A stretch of 61,612 nt of DNA from Deltaproteobacteria bacterium (GCA_016192705.1 JACPTQ010000040.1:54936-116547), one strand, 5' to 3'; positions 1 to 14,020 are shown, numbered from the stretch's first letter. The notes: generated by a model from the letters alone, not told the origin. Program-made: numbers and translations.

Positions 1-257
1 TCGCCAAGCCCCATATTGAGGACAATTTTCTGCAGCCTCGGCACCTGCATCTTGTTTTTGTAGCCAAACTCCGACATCAACTTAGGAATAATCTCGCTCG
101 CAAAACGAAGGCGAAGCCGGGCTGGCGGCGCCGGTTCAGCAGGCTTTTTCGGCGCGGCCGCTGCTGCCGCCTGCGCGCCAGCTTCGCCCTTGCCGCCCTT
201 GGCCTTCCTCTTCTCTTTGTCCTTGCCTTTTTCTTTGGCTTTTTCGTTATCAGGCAT
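1..257 (-). CDS. rplE: 50S ribosomal protein L5, 3' part outside window
   Basis: This is the beginning of L5, the large-subunit protein that contacts 5S rRNA; the rest lies beyond the window edge. From about residue 50 the reading frame shows the family signature ([12 protein letters not shown], then KIVLNMGLG). Before that lies an unusual N-terminal extension of roughly 45 residues rich in Lys, Ala and Glu, where typical L5 starts almost directly with the conserved core. The ATG at 257 follows rplX by two bases. An upstream Lys-rich tail could contact rRNA, but that is inference. Confidence 0.9.
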   Translation of the reverse strand, partial: MPDNEKAKEKGKDKEKRKAKGGKGEAGAQAAAAAAPKKPAEPAPPARLRLRFASEIIPKLMSEFGYKNKMQVPRLQKIVLNMGLG

Positions 258-259
258 GA

Positions 260-598
260 CTATTCATTCCCTTTCGTGGCCAAATGCTCGCCGCAGCTCG
301 CGCAACTACGGACCTTTCGCCCATCATCAAGCGTCTTAATATGCGTTCGACGGCCGCGCGCACATTTCGGACAAACGAGAAGCACATTAGCGACTGGAAT
401 TCCGGCCTCCCGCTCAACAATTCCACCCGTCCTCTGCTTTTGCGAAGGCCGCGTGTGTCGCTTCACAAGCCGCAGTTTCGCGACAAAAACCAAACCCCGC
501 TTCGGATCAATGCGGATCACCTCGCCGCGGCCGTGGTCGCTTCGCTCCTTCCCTTTCCGAACCTCAACGGTGTCGCCTCTTCGAATTCGCGCGAGCAT
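260..598 (-). CDS. rplX: 50S ribosomal protein L24
   Basis: L24 is an assembly-initiating protein of the large subunit. The 112-residue product begins with the KOW-type stretch ([22 protein letters not shown]) and contains the characteristic [13 protein letters not shown] segment. The tail carries two CxxC pairs (CPKC and CASC), consistent with a zinc-binding form of L24. It lies two bases from rplN and two from rplE in the S10-spc transcript. Confidence 0.97.
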   Translation of the reverse strand: MLARIRRGDTVEVRKGKERSDHGRGEVIRIDPKRGLVFVAKLRLVKRHTRPSQKQRTGGIVEREAGIPVANVLLVCPKCARGRRTHIKTLDDGRKVRSCASCGEHLATKGNE

Positions 599-600
599 AA

Positions 601-969
601 TTACAGCACCTCCGGGGCCAGCGAAATAATCTTCATGAACTTCTTCCCGCGTAGCTCACGCGCAACCGGGCCAAATACGCGGCCGCCGATCGGCTCTTTC
701 TGCGCGTCGATAAGAACGCAGCTGTTCTCGTCAAATCGGATGTACGACCCGTCCGAACGCCGCGTCTCACGCGCGGTGCGCACAATCACAGCCTGTTTCA
801 CCTCGCCCTTTTTCACTTTGGCGTTCGGCAACGCTTCCTTTACGGAAACAACAATAATGTCGCCCACAGATGCGTATCGCCTTCGCGAACCACCGAGGAC
901 TTTTACGCACATGACCTTTTTTGCCCCCGAGTTATCTGCCACATCGAGGTATGACCGCATTTGAATCAT
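601..969 (-). CDS. rplN: 50S ribosomal protein L14
   Basis: L14 sits at the subunit interface and helps form bridges to 16S rRNA. The 122-residue length is the family norm. The start [19 protein letters not shown], the [20 protein letters not shown] block and the ending [19 protein letters not shown] are all canonical. It sits between rpsQ (7-base gap) and rplX (2-base gap), the standard order, and shows nothing unusual. Confidence 0.98.
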   Translation of the reverse strand: MIQMRSYLDVADNSGAKKVMCVKVLGGSRRRYASVGDIIVVSVKEALPNAKVKKGEVKQAVIVRTARETRRSDGSYIRFDENSCVLIDAQKEPIGGRVFGPVARELRGKKFMKIISLAPEVL

Positions 970-976
970 GACGACC

Positions 977-1297
977 TCAAACCTTCGCTCTTTCTAGGAT
1001 CTCTTGAATCCGAAAGCTCTTTCGCTTCGATGTCGGTCGTGTCTCGACGATGACGACCTTGTCGCCCTCGCGACACTCGCCCTTCTCATCATGAACCAAG
1101 TAAGCTTTCCGACGGCTCAGGTATTTCTGAAACCGGCCATGCACCGTCGTCGAGCGCACCTCAACCTTCACGGTCTTCTGCATCTTCGACGAGCTGACCA
1201 CACCCACCATCCGGCGTTTCTGCCGTTCATCACCCACCAACGCCGCTGCAGCAGCCTCGCCCGTCGCCGACTCCGCCGTTTCGATTCCCTCAGCCAT
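977..1297 (-). CDS. rpsQ: 30S ribosomal protein S17 with N-terminal extension
   Basis: S17 is a primary 16S rRNA binder of the small subunit. The core is recognisable from about residue 29 ([21 protein letters not shown], then KAYLVHDE and [20 protein letters not shown]). The first 25 or so residues are an Ala/Glu-rich leader that the shorter typical S17 lacks. Its start overlaps the 3' end of rpmC by 8 bases, which suggests translational coupling. An internal start nearer the core cannot be excluded. Confidence 0.96.
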   Translation of the reverse strand: MAEGIETAESATGEAAAAALVGDERQKRRMVGVVSSSKMQKTVKVEVRSTTVHGRFQKYLSRRKAYLVHDEKGECREGDKVVIVETRPTSKRKSFRIQEILERAKV

Positions 1298-1490
1298 TCT
1301 TCTTCTCCCGTTTCTCCCGCGAAATGGTCTTTACGCGCGCAAGGTCACGCTTCAACTCCTTAAAGCGCGACGTGTTTTCCAACTGCCCCGTGTACTTTCG
1401 AAACCTCGCCTGAAAAAGGTCCTCGACAAGGCTGCGCTCTTTGGCGGCCAACTCATCCATCGGTAACTCTCGAATCGCTTTTGCTTTCAT
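1290..1490 (-). CDS. rpmC: 50S ribosomal protein L29
   Basis: L29 is a short helical protein near the peptide exit tunnel, where it helps form the docking site for trigger factor and SRP. The 66-residue product shows the usual two-helix pattern: [13 protein letters not shown], then [19 protein letters not shown] and RDLARVKTI. It overlaps rplP upstream by 4 bases (ATGA) and rpsQ downstream by 8 bases, so all three are probably translationally coupled. Confidence 0.97.
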   Translation of the reverse strand: MKAKAIRELPMDELAAKERSLVEDLFQARFRKYTGQLENTSRFKELKRDLARVKTISREKREKKNG

Positions 1491-1906
1491 CCTCGCAACT
1501 CACTTCTGACGATGAACTTCGTCGGAATTGGCAATTTGTGCGCCGCCAAACGAAATGCCTCACGGGCCACGTCCTCGGCTGGCCCTTCCATCTCGAAAAG
1601 CACGCGCCCCGGCTCGATGACGGCAACATACTCTTCCGGCGTACCTTTCCCCTTCCCCATGCGCGTCTCAGCCGGTTTCTTTGTCAGCGGCTTCCATGGA
1701 AAGATCCGAATCCAAATCTTCCCACCGCGTTTGATGTACCGCGTGAGTGCAACACGCCCCGCCTCAATCTGGCGAGCCGTCACCCAACCCGGCCCCAGCG
1801 CCTGCAATCCATACTGCCCGTAGCTGACGTCGCTGCCGCGCTGGGCAACGCCACGCATGCGCCCCTTCTGGCACTTTCTCCATTTCGAATTCGCAGGCTG
1901 CATCAT
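1487..1906 (-). CDS. rplP: 50S ribosomal protein L16
   Basis: L16 organises the central protuberance and A-site region of the large subunit. The product is 139 residues, a normal length. Motifs include [11 protein letters not shown], the [14 protein letters not shown] block, the [11 protein letters not shown] segment, and [18 protein letters not shown] containing the conserved arginine-loop region. It starts with tandem Met codons about 15 bases downstream of rpsC. Confidence 0.98.
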   Translation of the reverse strand: MMQPANSKWRKCQKGRMRGVAQRGSDVSYGQYGLQALGPGWVTARQIEAGRVALTRYIKRGGKIWIRIFPWKPLTKKPAETRMGKGKGTPEEYVAVIEPGRVLFEMEGPAEDVAREAFRLAAHKLPIPTKFIVRSELRG

Positions 1907-1921
1907 GGTCGTTGTCCTCCG

Positions 1922-2602
1922 TTACCTCGGGCTTGGGCTCGGGCCTTGCCCCTGAACCTCGCCACGAAACACCCACGTCTTGACGCCGATCTGCCCGTAC
2001 GTCGTGTTCCCTTCGGCAAAGCCATAATCGATATCGGCACGCAGCGTGTGAAGCGGAACGCGCCCTTCGCGATACCACTCGCAGCGCGCCATTTCAGCGC
2101 CGCCCAACCGCCCGGCGCACATGATCTTAATGCCTTTCGCGCCGCTCTTGATCGCCGAAGCAACCGCCTTCTTCATCGCACGGCGAAACGTCACCCGGCG
2201 CTCGAGCTGCGTCGCAACGCTCTCAGCCACAAGCTGCGCATCGGTCTCCGCGCGCCGAACCTCGTGAATATTCACAAAGATTTCGCTCTGCGTAAACCGC
2301 TGCAGCTCGCGCTTCAACTGGTCAACGCCCGCGCCGCGTTTTCCAATCACGATGCCCGGTCGCGCCGTAAAGATGTTGACCTTGCACTTGTTCGCCGCCC
2401 GCTCGATTTCAATTTTCGAAATCCCAGCCGACTTCCCGAGCGCCTGATCCATTCCCTGTGGGCGGAAGCCGTTCTTGATGTACCGCTTGACGCGAAGGTC
2501 CTCGTGGAGCCACTGGGCGAACGCCTTATCTTCGTACCACTTGGAGTTCCAAGTCCGAATGACGCCCAACCTAAACCCAATCGGATGTGTCTTTTGTCCC
2601 AA
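1922..2602 (-). CDS. rpsC: 30S ribosomal protein S3, TTG start
   Basis: S3 lines the mRNA entry tunnel of the small subunit. The conserved start [21 protein letters not shown] is preceded by a TTG codon with a GGAG ribosome-binding site about eight bases upstream, so I place the start there (226 residues); a longer frame exists but would run back into rplV. KH-domain and C-terminal signatures include [14 protein letters not shown]-type sequence and [30 protein letters not shown]. The final Gly/Pro/Ser/Arg residues form a short tail. Confidence 0.96.
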   Translation of the reverse strand: MGQKTHPIGFRLGVIRTWNSKWYEDKAFAQWLHEDLRVKRYIKNGFRPQGMDQALGKSAGISKIEIERAANKCKVNIFTARPGIVIGKRGAGVDQLKRELQRFTQSEIFVNIHEVRRAETDAQLVAESVATQLERRVTFRRAMKKAVASAIKSGAKGIKIMCAGRLGGAEMARCEWYREGRVPLHTLRADIDYGFAEGNTTYGQIGVKTWVFRGEVQGQGPSPSPR

Positions 2603-2607
2603 AGCGC

Positions 2608-2940
2608 CTACTCCTTCTCTTCCACAACGACCGTAAGATGAGCCGACCTCTTGATGAGCGGCGTCGCACGCCCATGCGCGCGCGGCAGCCACTTTCCGGC
2701 CGTTGGCCCGTCGTTCACAAACGCCTCTTTCACCACCATGCGATCGACGTTGGCATTCGGCTTTTCAGCTTCGGCGGTTAACGCCGTCTCAATGACCTTC
2801 GCGACCGTTTTCGCGCCCCGCTTGGGCGTGAACGCCAGCGTCGCAAGCGCCCGCTCAACTGGCATGCCACGCACCATATCCACCAGCATCCGGATCTTTC
2901 GCGGCTGGACTTTCAAAAATCTTCCCATCGCCCGTGCCAT
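2608..2940 (-). CDS. rplV: 50S ribosomal protein L22
   Basis: L22 lines the constriction of the peptide exit tunnel through its beta-hairpin. The product is 110 residues, as expected. Visible signatures are [21 protein letters not shown], the [20 protein letters not shown] hairpin region and the ending [11 protein letters not shown] prefer the ATG at 2940, preceded by GGGAG, over the GTG one codon earlier. Five bases separate its stop from the TTG of rpsC. Confidence 0.97.
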   Translation of the reverse strand: MARAMGRFLKVQPRKIRMLVDMVRGMPVERALATLAFTPKRGAKTVAKVIETALTAEAEKPNANVDRMVVKEAFVNDGPTAGKWLPRAHGRATPLIKRSAHLTVVVEEKE

Positions 2941-2952
2941 CACCGTTCTCCC

Positions 2953-3327
2953 TTATGCCCCTGGCTTACCTGCAGGCGCCGCTGGTGCCGCACCCGCTGG
3001 CGCCCCCGGAGTCGCCGCTCCTGGTGCGCCCGGCGCTCCCGGAACCGCGCCCGCGACCTTCGTCTTTTTCTCGCCCGAATGTCCATGGAACGTCCGCGTC
3101 GGCGCAAACTCACCGAGCTTGTGGCCAACCATATTTTCGGTCACGAACACCGGGATATGCTTTCGCCCGTTGTGAACCGCGAACGTCATTCCAACCATAT
3201 CAGGCACAACCATCGAACGCCGTGACCACGTCTTGACGATTTTCTTTACCTTTGCACGGAGGTTGTCCTGCACCTTCTTCATCAGATGATCATCAACAAA
3301 CGGACCTTTTTTTACTGACCTAGGCAC
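2953..3327 (-). CDS. rpsS: 30S ribosomal protein S19 with Ala/Gly/Pro C-terminal tail
   Basis: S19 works with S13 in the head of the small subunit. The first ~90 residues are canonical: [37 protein letters not shown], then [21 protein letters not shown]. It continues with about 34 residues made almost entirely of Ala, Gly and Pro, so the protein is 124 residues against the usual 90-95. The tail is in frame and followed closely by rplV, so it is not an annotation artefact of overlapping genes. Confidence 0.96.
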   Translation of the reverse strand: MPRSVKKGPFVDDHLMKKVQDNLRAKVKKIVKTWSRRSMVVPDMVGMTFAVHNGRKHIPVFVTENMVGHKLGEFAPTRTFHGHSGEKKTKVAGAVPGAPGAPGAATPGAPAGAAPAAPAGKPGA

Positions 3328-3337
3328 TCAACCCTCC

Positions 3338-4159
3338 TTACTTTCCTTTTCGGTGCTTCACGATGAAGCGATCGGTCCTGGCGCTGTTCCGCGTCTTGTA
3401 ACCCTTTGTCGGCTTACCCCACGGGGTCACGGGATGCCGCCCACCGCTCGACTTCCCTTCACCACCACCGAGAGGATGATCGACAGGGTTCATCGCGACG
3501 CCACGAACAAACGGCCTCCAACCAAGCCACCGCTGCCGCCCGGCCTTGCCAATAATGACGTTTTCGTGGTCGACGTTTCCAAGCTGCCCAACGGTCGCAC
3601 GGCACTTCTCATGAACCGTCCGAACCTCGCCGCTTGGCAACCGGATCTGCGCATATCCGTTTTCGCGGGCCATGAGCTGCGCCCAAGTCCCCGCGGTGCG
3701 AACGAGCTGTCCGCCTTTGCCAATCTTCAACTCGACGTTGTGGACGACCGTTCCGAGCGGCATATCCATGAGTCGCAGGCAATTCCCAGGTTGAATATCG
3801 ACGTTCGTCCCAGAAACAACCGTGTCGCCCACCTTGAGATTGAGCGGCGCGAGAATGTACCGCTTCTCGCCGTCAACGTAATGAAGCAGCGCAAGGCGCG
3901 CCGACCTATTGGGATCGTATTCAATCGCCGCGACCTTCGCGGGAACGCCATCCTTGTTGCGTCGGAAATCGATCATTCGATAATGGCGTTTGTGACCGCC
4001 GCCGCGATGCCGCATCGTGATCTTGCCGCGGAAATTTCTTCCACCCGTTTTCTTCTTGACGTCGAGCAGCGCCTTTTCGGGCGTCGTCTTGGTCACGTCC
4101 GAAAAGTCAGCGACCGTCATATAGCGTCGTGCCGGGGAGGTCGGGTTAAACGTTTTCAT
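3338..4159 (-). CDS. rplB: 50S ribosomal protein L2
   Basis: L2 is one of the most conserved large-subunit proteins and is needed for subunit association and peptidyl transferase structure. The 273-residue length is standard. Motifs include [32 protein letters not shown], and the C-terminal [20 protein letters not shown] block with the conserved His residue. Its start codon overlaps the stop of rplW by one base. Confidence 0.98.
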   Translation of the reverse strand: MKTFNPTSPARRYMTVADFSDVTKTTPEKALLDVKKKTGGRNFRGKITMRHRGGGHKRHYRMIDFRRNKDGVPAKVAAIEYDPNRSARLALLHYVDGEKRYILAPLNLKVGDTVVSGTNVDIQPGNCLRLMDMPLGTVVHNVELKIGKGGQLVRTAGTWAQLMARENGYAQIRLPSGEVRTVHEKCRATVGQLGNVDHENVIIGKAGRQRWLGWRPFVRGVAMNPVDHPLGGGEGKSSGGRHPVTPWGKPTKGYKTRNSARTDRFIVKHRKGK

Positions 4160-4455
4160 TACTGCGCCTCGACAAATTCGATGTTGTCACCCGCGTGAAG
4201 AGTGACAATCGCCTTCTTCCAATTTGATCGATGCCCGGGCGAACGGCGTCGCGCAATCCTCTTTCGCTTGCCGCGAACCGTCAGCGTGTTCACCGCATCA
4301 ACGCGAACGTTAAAAAGCTTCTGCACCGCAAATCGAATCTCGGCCTTCGTCGCATCGTCCGCGACTTGGAACAAGACCTGATTCGCCGCATCTTTGATGA
4401 CGGTGCCCTTTTCCGTCACAAGCGGTTTCAAAATCACGAGGTGTGGACTCCTCAT
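4159..4455 (-). CDS. rplW: 50S ribosomal protein L23
   Basis: L23 sits at the tunnel exit and is a main docking point for trigger factor and SRP. It is 98 residues long. Family signatures are [42 protein letters not shown] and the basic KRKRIARRR loop followed by NWKKAIVTL. It overlaps rplD by 4 bases (ATGA) and rplB by 1 base. Confidence 0.97.
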   Translation of the reverse strand: MRSPHLVILKPLVTEKGTVIKDAANQVLFQVADDATKAEIRFAVQKLFNVRVDAVNTLTVRGKRKRIARRRSPGHRSNWKKAIVTLHAGDNIEFVEAQ

Positions 4456-5075
4456 TTCTGCAACACCTCCTCAACCTTCTTGGCGGACTCGACCGTGAGA
4501 ACCAAGTTGTCGTACTTCAAGATGTCCTCAACGTTGAGCCCCGCAACCGGCAACATCTTCACGCCTTTAAGATTCCGCGCGGACAGCCAGAGGTTTCGGT
4601 TGTCTGCCGAGTCAATGACAAGCGCACTCGAAACACCGAGCCGCCCCAGGGCCGCAAGTGCCTCCTTCGTTTTCACGCGATCGAGCGCAAACTTGTCGAC
4701 GACGATGAGATTCTTGTCGCGAGCGCGAAGCGACAGCGCCGAGCAAATTGCCGCGCGCCGAGTCTTCCGAGTTGGCCGATACGAATAATCGCGCGGATGC
4801 GGACCAAACGGCTTCCCGCCGCCAACCCATTGCGTCGCCCGCGTCGAACCCGCCCGCGCGCGCCCCGTGCCCTTCTGCTTCCACGGCTTTTTCCCACCGC
4901 CAGAGACCGCCGAACGCACCTTGGTCGAATGCGTCCCGCGTCGCTTGGACGCTCGCTGCGCAACAACCACCTCCCAATGAAGGTGTTCCTTGACCTCGGC
5001 ACCAAAAACGCCGTCGGCGAGCTCGAGCTCGCCCACTTTCTTCCGATTCAAATCGACGACATCAACCTTCGGCAT
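4452..5075 (-). CDS. rplD: 50S ribosomal protein L4
   Basis: L4 reaches into the exit tunnel; in E. coli it is also the autorepressor of the S10 operon. The 207-residue product has the expected tunnel-loop sequence SGGGKKPWKQKGTGRARAGS followed by GGKPFGPHPRDYSY, and the C-terminal VAGLNVEDILKYDNLVLT block. Only three bases separate it from rpsJ, where rplC would normally lie. Whether L4 autoregulation exists here cannot be judged from the sequence. Confidence 0.98.
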   Translation of the reverse strand: MPKVDVVDLNRKKVGELELADGVFGAEVKEHLHWEVVVAQRASKRRGTHSTKVRSAVSGGGKKPWKQKGTGRARAGSTRATQWVGGGKPFGPHPRDYSYRPTRKTRRAAICSALSLRARDKNLIVVDKFALDRVKTKEALAALGRLGVSSALVIDSADNRNLWLSARNLKGVKMLPVAGLNVEDILKYDNLVLTVESAKKVEEVLQK

Positions 5076-5078
5076 GAC

Positions 5079-5387
5079 CTACCCCCTAATCTTCACGTCG
5101 ACGCCAACTGAAAGGTCGAGCTTCATGAGCGCGTCAAGCGTCTGCTGAGTCGGGTCAAGAATGTCGAGAAGCCGCTTATGCGTCCGAATCTCGAACTGCT
5201 CGCGCGATTTCTTGTCGGTGTGTGGCGAGCGCAGCACGCAATACTTGTTGATCCGCGTCGGAAGCGGGATCGGCCCGGCCACTCGCGCTCCCGTTCTTTT
5301 CGCCGTCTCGACGATCTCGGCCGCCGACTGGTCCAGCAACCTATGATCGTACGCTTTCAAGCGAATTCTTATTTTCTGCGTCGCCAT
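5079..5387 (-). CDS. rpsJ: 30S ribosomal protein S10 / NusE
   Basis: S10 is a small-subunit head protein and, as NusE, a partner of NusG and NusB in transcription elongation. Signatures include [34 protein letters not shown] and [27 protein letters not shown]. Two adjacent ATG codons exist; I chose the second, seven bases after AGGTGG. It follows tuf by about 29 bases. The next gene is rplD rather than rplC. Confidence 0.97.
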   Translation of the reverse strand: MATQKIRIRLKAYDHRLLDQSAAEIVETAKRTGARVAGPIPLPTRINKYCVLRSPHTDKKSREQFEIRTHKRLLDILDPTQQTLDALMKLDLSVGVDVKIRG

Positions 5388-5416
5388 CATCTCACCACCT
5401 CGCCCGGCACTCGCCC

Positions 5417-6622
5417 TTACTTAACGACCTCGGTCACAACACCCGCCCCAACCGTCTTTCCACCCTCACGCACCGCAAACCGAAGCTCTCGCTCCATCGC
5501 GATCGGCGTTATGAGCTCGACGACGAACGTGATGTTGTCGCCAGGCATAACCATCTCGACGCCCTCGGGCAACGTCACCGCGCCCGTCACGTCGGTCGTT
5601 CGGAAGTAAAACTGCGGCCGATACCCCTTAAAGAATGGCGTGTGTCGTCCGCCTTCTTCCTTGTTGAGAATGTAAACTTCGGCCTTAAAGTTCGTGTGCG
5701 GTGTCACCGAACCCGGCTTCGCGAGCACCTGGCCACGCTCGACCTCTTCCTTGTCGATACCACGCAAGAGCGCCCCCGCGTTGTCGCCCGCTTGCGCGTA
5801 ATCGAGCGTCTTCTTAAACATTTCGACGCCCGTTACGACCGACTTTTTCGTGTCGCGGTATCCGACGATTTCAATTTCATCGCCGATCTTGATCTGCCCG
5901 CGCTCAACACGGCCCGTCACGACGGTCCCGCGGCCCTTGATCGAAAACACGTCTTCGATCGGCATCAAGAACGGCTTGTCGACTTCGCGCGTCGGCGCTG
6001 GAATCGACTCGTCGACCGCATCCATGAGGTTGTAAATCGGGCCGCACGACGCGCAATCGCGCTTCCCGCAGCCACATTCCATCGCCTTGAGCGCGCTGCC
6101 GCGAACGATCGGAATCTTGTCCCCAGGGAATTCGTATTTCTTGAGGAGGTCGCGAACTTCCTCTTCGACAAGTTGCAGCAGATCGGGATCGTCGACCTTG
6201 TCCGCCTTGTTCAAGAACACGACGAGCGCCGGAACGTTAACCTGCTTCGCGAGCAACACGTGCTCACGCGTTTGCGGCATCGGACCGTCATCCGCGCCAA
6301 CAACGAGGATCGCCCCGTCCATCTGCGCGGCGCCGGTGATCATGTTCTTGATGTAGTCGGCGTGCCCCGGGCAGTCGACGTGCGCGTAGTGTCGCTTGTC
6401 GGTTTCGTACTCGACGTGCGCGACCGCGATCGTGACGACCTTCGACTTGTCGCGGACCGTACCGCCCTTCGCGATGTCGGCGTATTCGCGCGCCGCGGAC
6501 TTGCCGATCTTCGACAGAACCTTCGTGATCGCGCTGGTGAGCGTTGTCTTGCCGTGGTCGATGTGACCGATCGTCCCAACGTTCACGTGAGGCTTGGTTC
6601 GCTCAAACTTCGCTTTGGCCAT
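5417..6622 (-). CDS. tuf: Elongation factor Tu, variant switch I and Cys-rich insertion
   Basis: EF-Tu delivers aminoacyl-tRNA to the ribosome as a GTP complex. The 401 residues contain the P-loop GHIDHGKT, the DCPGHADY and NKAD motifs, and normal domains 2 and 3 ending in [10 protein letters not shown]. Two features are odd. The nearly invariant switch I RGITI is KVVTI at residues 61-65 (the Thr is kept). Residues 183-193 carry an insertion with four cysteines, CxCx4CxxC, near the end of the G domain. It is the only tuf in the window, located between fusA and rpsJ. Confidence 0.97.
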   Translation of the reverse strand: MAKAKFERTKPHVNVGTIGHIDHGKTTLTSAITKVLSKIGKSAAREYADIAKGGTVRDKSKVVTIAVAHVEYETDKRHYAHVDCPGHADYIKNMITGAAQMDGAILVVGADDGPMPQTREHVLLAKQVNVPALVVFLNKADKVDDPDLLQLVEEEVRDLLKKYEFPGDKIPIVRGSALKAMECGCGKRDCASCGPIYNLMDAVDESIPAPTREVDKPFLMPIEDVFSIKGRGTVVTGRVERGQIKIGDEIEIVGYRDTKKSVVTGVEMFKKTLDYAQAGDNAGALLRGIDKEEVERGQVLAKPGSVTPHTNFKAEVYILNKEEGGRHTPFFKGYRPQFYFRTTDVTGAVTLPEGVEMVMPGDNITFVVELITPIAMERELRFAVREGGKTVGAGVVTEVVK

Positions 6623-6676
6623 CTCGTATCTCCTCCATCACTCTTTCGTCGCCCTCGGGCGATAAAACCAGCCGAA

Positions 6677-8767
6677 CTACCCCTTACGTCCCTCTATCAC
6701 TGTCTCCGCTATGTGTGCGGGCACCTGAGCATATTGCGAAAACTGCATAGTATATGTTGCGCGCCCCTGCGTCGCGGATCGAAGGTCGGTCGCATAACCG
6801 AACATCTCCGAAAGCGGCACCGCGGCCGTAATAATCTGGACTGTCCCGCGCGGCTCCAAATTGCCAACCTTCCCGCGCCGCGAATTAAGCCCGCCCACAA
6901 CCGTTCCCAAATAATCGTCCGGACAAACCACCTCAACCGCCATGATCGGTTCGAGGAGAACCGGACGCGCCTTCTTCGCGGCGTCCTTAAAGCCCAGCGA
7001 GCCGGCAATCTTAAACGCGATTTCTGAGGAGTCAACCTCGTGATAGCTCCCATCGAGAAGGCGGACAACGATGTCAACGACCGGGTACCCGGCCAAGATT
7101 CCGACCCCGAGCGCCTCCCGGATCCCCTTCTCGACGGCCCCAATGTACTCGCGCGGTACGGTTCCACCGACGACTTCATCCTCAAACACAAACCCGGTCC
7201 CTGGCGCGCCCGGCTCAACCGTGAGAATGACGTGGCCGTACTGTCCGCGCCCACCCGACTGCTTGACGTGTCGACCGACGCCGTCGGCTTTCGCGCGAAT
7301 CGTCTCTTTGAAAGCGACCTCGGGCTTTCCAACGTTTGCCGAAACCTTAAACTCACGCAGCAGACGATCGACGATGATCTCAAGGTGGAGCTCGCCCATC
7401 CCAGAAATGATCGTCTGCCCCGTCTCATGGTCAGCGTGCACCCGAAACGACGGGTCTTCGAGAGCCAACTTTTGTAGCGAAACACCGAGCCGATCGAGGT
7501 CGCCCTTCGTCTTTGGCTCAATCGCGACCGAAATTACCGGCTCCGGGAACTCCATCTTTTCGAGAACAACTGGAGACCGCTCGTCGCAAAGCGTGTCGCC
7601 CGTCGACGTCGACCGGAATCCGACCGCCGCGGCTATGTCTCCAGCGTAAACTTCCTTGATCTCTTCGCGTTTGTTCGCGTGCATCCGCAAGAGGCGCCCT
7701 ACGCGCTCTCGCGTGTCTTTCGACGCATTAAAGACGTAGCTCCCCGACTCGAGTTTGCCCGAGTAAACCCGGAAGAACGTCAAATTCCCAACGAACGGGT
7801 CGTTCATGATTTTGAACGCCAACCCTGCAAACGGCGCATCGTCGCTCGCCCTGCGCTCAACCTCAGTCGTCGCTTCACCCTCGACGCGAACGGGGGCTGT
7901 GCCCTTGACCGCCGCAACGTCCGTCGGCGCCGGCAAATAATCAACGACCGCATCGAGAAGCGGCTGGACGCCCTTGTTCTTGAAGGCGCTGCCACAAAGC
8001 ACCGGCACGAGCTTCCCGTGCGCCGAGCCCTTACGAATCGCCGCGCGCAACTCCTCGGGCGTCAGCGTGCCACCGACGTATTTATCGAGAACGGTCTCGT
8101 CGAACTCGGCCGCGCGCTCAACCAACTCATCTCGCGCACGCTGAGTCTCGTCGGCCGCGTCAGCCGGAACTCCTTCGAAATGGAAATGCGCACCGAGCGT
8201 CTCCTCGTCGTAAATGATCGCCTTCTGCTCAATGATGTCGACGACGCCTCTGAAAGAGTCTTCCCGTCCAATGGGCAATTGAACAAACGCTGCGTTGGCG
8301 CCCAAACGTTCGCGGATCTGATTGAGCACGCGCGCCGGGTCTGCACCCACGCGGTCCATTTTGTTGATGAACGCGATGCGCGGAACCCCGTATCGATCGG
8401 CTTGTCGCCACACGGTCTCGGATTGAGGTTGAACACCGCCGACCGCGCAAAACACGGCTACCGCCCCATCCAAAATGCGAAGGGACCGTTCGACCTCAAT
8501 CGTAAAGTCGACGTGTCCCGGCGTGTCGATGATATTGATTCGGTGATTTCGCCAGTCGCAGGTCGTCGCGGCGCTCGTAATGGTAATCCCGCGCTCCTGC
8601 TCTTGCTCCATCCAGTCCATGGTGGCCGCGCCGTCGTCGACTTCGCCGATTCGATGCGACACGCCCGTGTAGAACAAGATCCGCTCGGTGGTCGTGGTTT
8701 TCCCGGCGTCGATATGCGCCATGATCCCGATGTTACGGGTCCTCTCAAGTGGGGTTGACCTTGCCAC
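6677..8767 (-). CDS. fusA: Elongation factor G
   Basis: EF-G is the translocase GTPase. The 696-residue length is typical. The start codon is GTG, giving [30 protein letters not shown] with P-loop AHIDAGKT, then switch [19 protein letters not shown] and NKMD. Later domains show [18 protein letters not shown] and the C-terminal [18 protein letters not shown] block. It lies between rpsG and tuf in the str operon. No fusion or truncation is seen. Confidence 0.98.
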   Translation of the reverse strand: MARSTPLERTRNIGIMAHIDAGKTTTTERILFYTGVSHRIGEVDDGAATMDWMEQEQERGITITSAATTCDWRNHRINIIDTPGHVDFTIEVERSLRILDGAVAVFCAVGGVQPQSETVWRQADRYGVPRIAFINKMDRVGADPARVLNQIRERLGANAAFVQLPIGREDSFRGVVDIIEQKAIIYDEETLGAHFHFEGVPADAADETQRARDELVERAAEFDETVLDKYVGGTLTPEELRAAIRKGSAHGKLVPVLCGSAFKNKGVQPLLDAVVDYLPAPTDVAAVKGTAPVRVEGEATTEVERRASDDAPFAGLAFKIMNDPFVGNLTFFRVYSGKLESGSYVFNASKDTRERVGRLLRMHANKREEIKEVYAGDIAAAVGFRSTSTGDTLCDERSPVVLEKMEFPEPVISVAIEPKTKGDLDRLGVSLQKLALEDPSFRVHADHETGQTIISGMGELHLEIIVDRLLREFKVSANVGKPEVAFKETIRAKADGVGRHVKQSGGRGQYGHVILTVEPGAPGTGFVFEDEVVGGTVPREYIGAVEKGIREALGVGILAGYPVVDIVVRLLDGSYHEVDSSEIAFKIAGSLGFKDAAKKARPVLLEPIMAVEVVCPDDYLGTVVGGLNSRRGKVGNLEPRGTVQIITAAVPLSEMFGYATDLRSATQGRATYTMQFSQYAQVPAHIAETVIEGRKG

Positions 8768-8796
8768 GACCTTATTCCGTTCGTTCTTTCCATCGC

Positions 8797-9267
8797 CTAC
8801 CAGCGGTAATGGGCAAACGCCTTATTCGCCTCCGCCATCTTATGCGTATCGTCGCGCTTCTTGACCGCGTTCCCGCGCCCCTGCGACGCCTCGAGGATTT
8901 CGCCCGCGAGCTTTTCTTCCATCGATTTCTCGTGCCGTTCACGTGCGTAGAGCCCAATCCACCGCATGCCGAGTGACACACGGCGATCGGGGCGCACTTC
9001 GACCGGAACCTGATACGTCGAACCACCAACGCGCCGGCTTTTGACTTCCACCGCCGGCTTCACGGCGTCGAGCGCTTTCTTGAAAATCTTGACGGGATCG
9101 TCCTTCGTGCGTTCATGAATCACGTCGAACGCGTGGTAAACGATCCGCTCGGCAATCGCCTTCTTGCCCTGCTCCATGATTCCGTTGATGAACTTCTGGA
9201 CGAGCTTATCCTGATATTTGGGATCCGGAAGAATCCTACGTTTCGGAACTTCTCTGCGACGCGGCAT
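8797..9267 (-). CDS. rpsG: 30S ribosomal protein S7
   Basis: S7 nucleates assembly of the small-subunit head; in E. coli it is also the str-operon autorepressor. The product is 156 residues. It begins [23 protein letters not shown] and shows the [19 protein letters not shown] loop, [15 protein letters not shown] and the ending [14 protein letters not shown], all characteristic. It is separated from rpsL by 15 bases and from fusA by 29 bases. Confidence 0.98.
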   Translation of the reverse strand: MPRRREVPKRRILPDPKYQDKLVQKFINGIMEQGKKAIAERIVYHAFDVIHERTKDDPVKIFKKALDAVKPAVEVKSRRVGGSTYQVPVEVRPDRRVSLGMRWIGLYARERHEKSMEEKLAGEILEASQGRGNAVKKRDDTHKMAEANKAFAHYRW

Positions 9268-9282
9268 GGTTCCTCCTTACCC

Positions 9283-9666
9283 CTACTTCGCCCGCTTCAC
9301 GCCGTACTTCGAGCGGCTTTGTTTGCGCGGCGACTTCGGGTTTTGAACACCGGCGCAGTCGAGTTGTCCTCGAATGATGTGGTAGCGAACACCCGGAAGG
9401 TCCTTGACGCGGCCGCCTCGGATCATCACAACCGAGTGCTCCTGAAGGTTGTGTCCTTCGCCCGGGATATACGCCGTCACCTCGTGGCGATTCGTCAAGC
9501 GAACACGCGCGACCTTACGAAGCGCCGAGTTCGGCTTCTTCGGCGTCGTGGTGTAGACGCGAACGCAAACACCACGTCGTTGCGGGCACTCCTGCAACGC
9601 GGGCGCCTTGTCGCGCGCCTTGAGTGACACTCTCGCTCTCCTGACCAGCTGATTAATCGTCGGCAT
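9283..9666 (-). CDS. rpsL: 30S ribosomal protein S12
   Basis: S12 contacts the decoding centre. An in-frame extension upstream exists, but the conserved start [12 protein letters not shown] at 9666 is preceded by AGGA at good spacing, so that is the start (127 residues). The [18 protein letters not shown] loop and the [16 protein letters not shown] loop both carry the lysines found in streptomycin-sensitive strains of other species. It is the first gene after the promoter at 9799-9826 and heads the str/S10 transcript. Confidence 0.98.
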   Translation of the reverse strand: MPTINQLVRRARVSLKARDKAPALQECPQRRGVCVRVYTTTPKKPNSALRKVARVRLTNRHEVTAYIPGEGHNLQEHSVVMIRGGRVKDLPGVRYHIIRGQLDCAGVQNPKSPRKQSRSKYGVKRAK

Positions 9667-9788
9667 TCGTCCTAACCCTTCGAAATCGTTCAGCCCAATC
9701 CCAAAAAACCAATGGCCGCAAACGCCCTTCGTCTCGCGCCAAGCCTCCAAAAAGCCGGGCGAATCCGCTAAAGATCGCTCGCCAAAAG

Positions 9789-9820
9789 GAAGGCGCGCAT
9801 TATATGGAAATCGCGCCTTC
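9789..9820. repeat. Inverted repeat overlapping the rpsL promoter
   Basis: GAAGGCGCG at 9789-9797 is perfectly complementary to CGCGCCTTC at 9812-9820. The arms bracket the -10 box and fill part of the -10/-35 spacer. It could be an operator, a hairpin ending the rpoBC transcript, or both. There is no long T-run, so an intrinsic terminator is not certain. Confidence 0.6.
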
Positions 9821-9826
9821 TGTCAA
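9799..9826 (-). promoter_or_regulatory. Consensus sigma-70 promoter for the str/S10 operon
   Basis: On the minus strand a perfect TTGACA (9821-9826) is followed after 16 bases by a perfect TATAAT (9799-9804). The -35 box starts five bases beyond the rpoC stop codon, and transcription would run into rpsL about 130 bases downstream. This gives the str/S10 genes a start independent of rpoBC readthrough. Confidence 0.85.
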
Positions 9827-9830
9827 TAGG

Positions 9831-14003
<4,173 letters not shown>

Positions 14004-14020
14004 CGAACGCTCCTTCTCAC

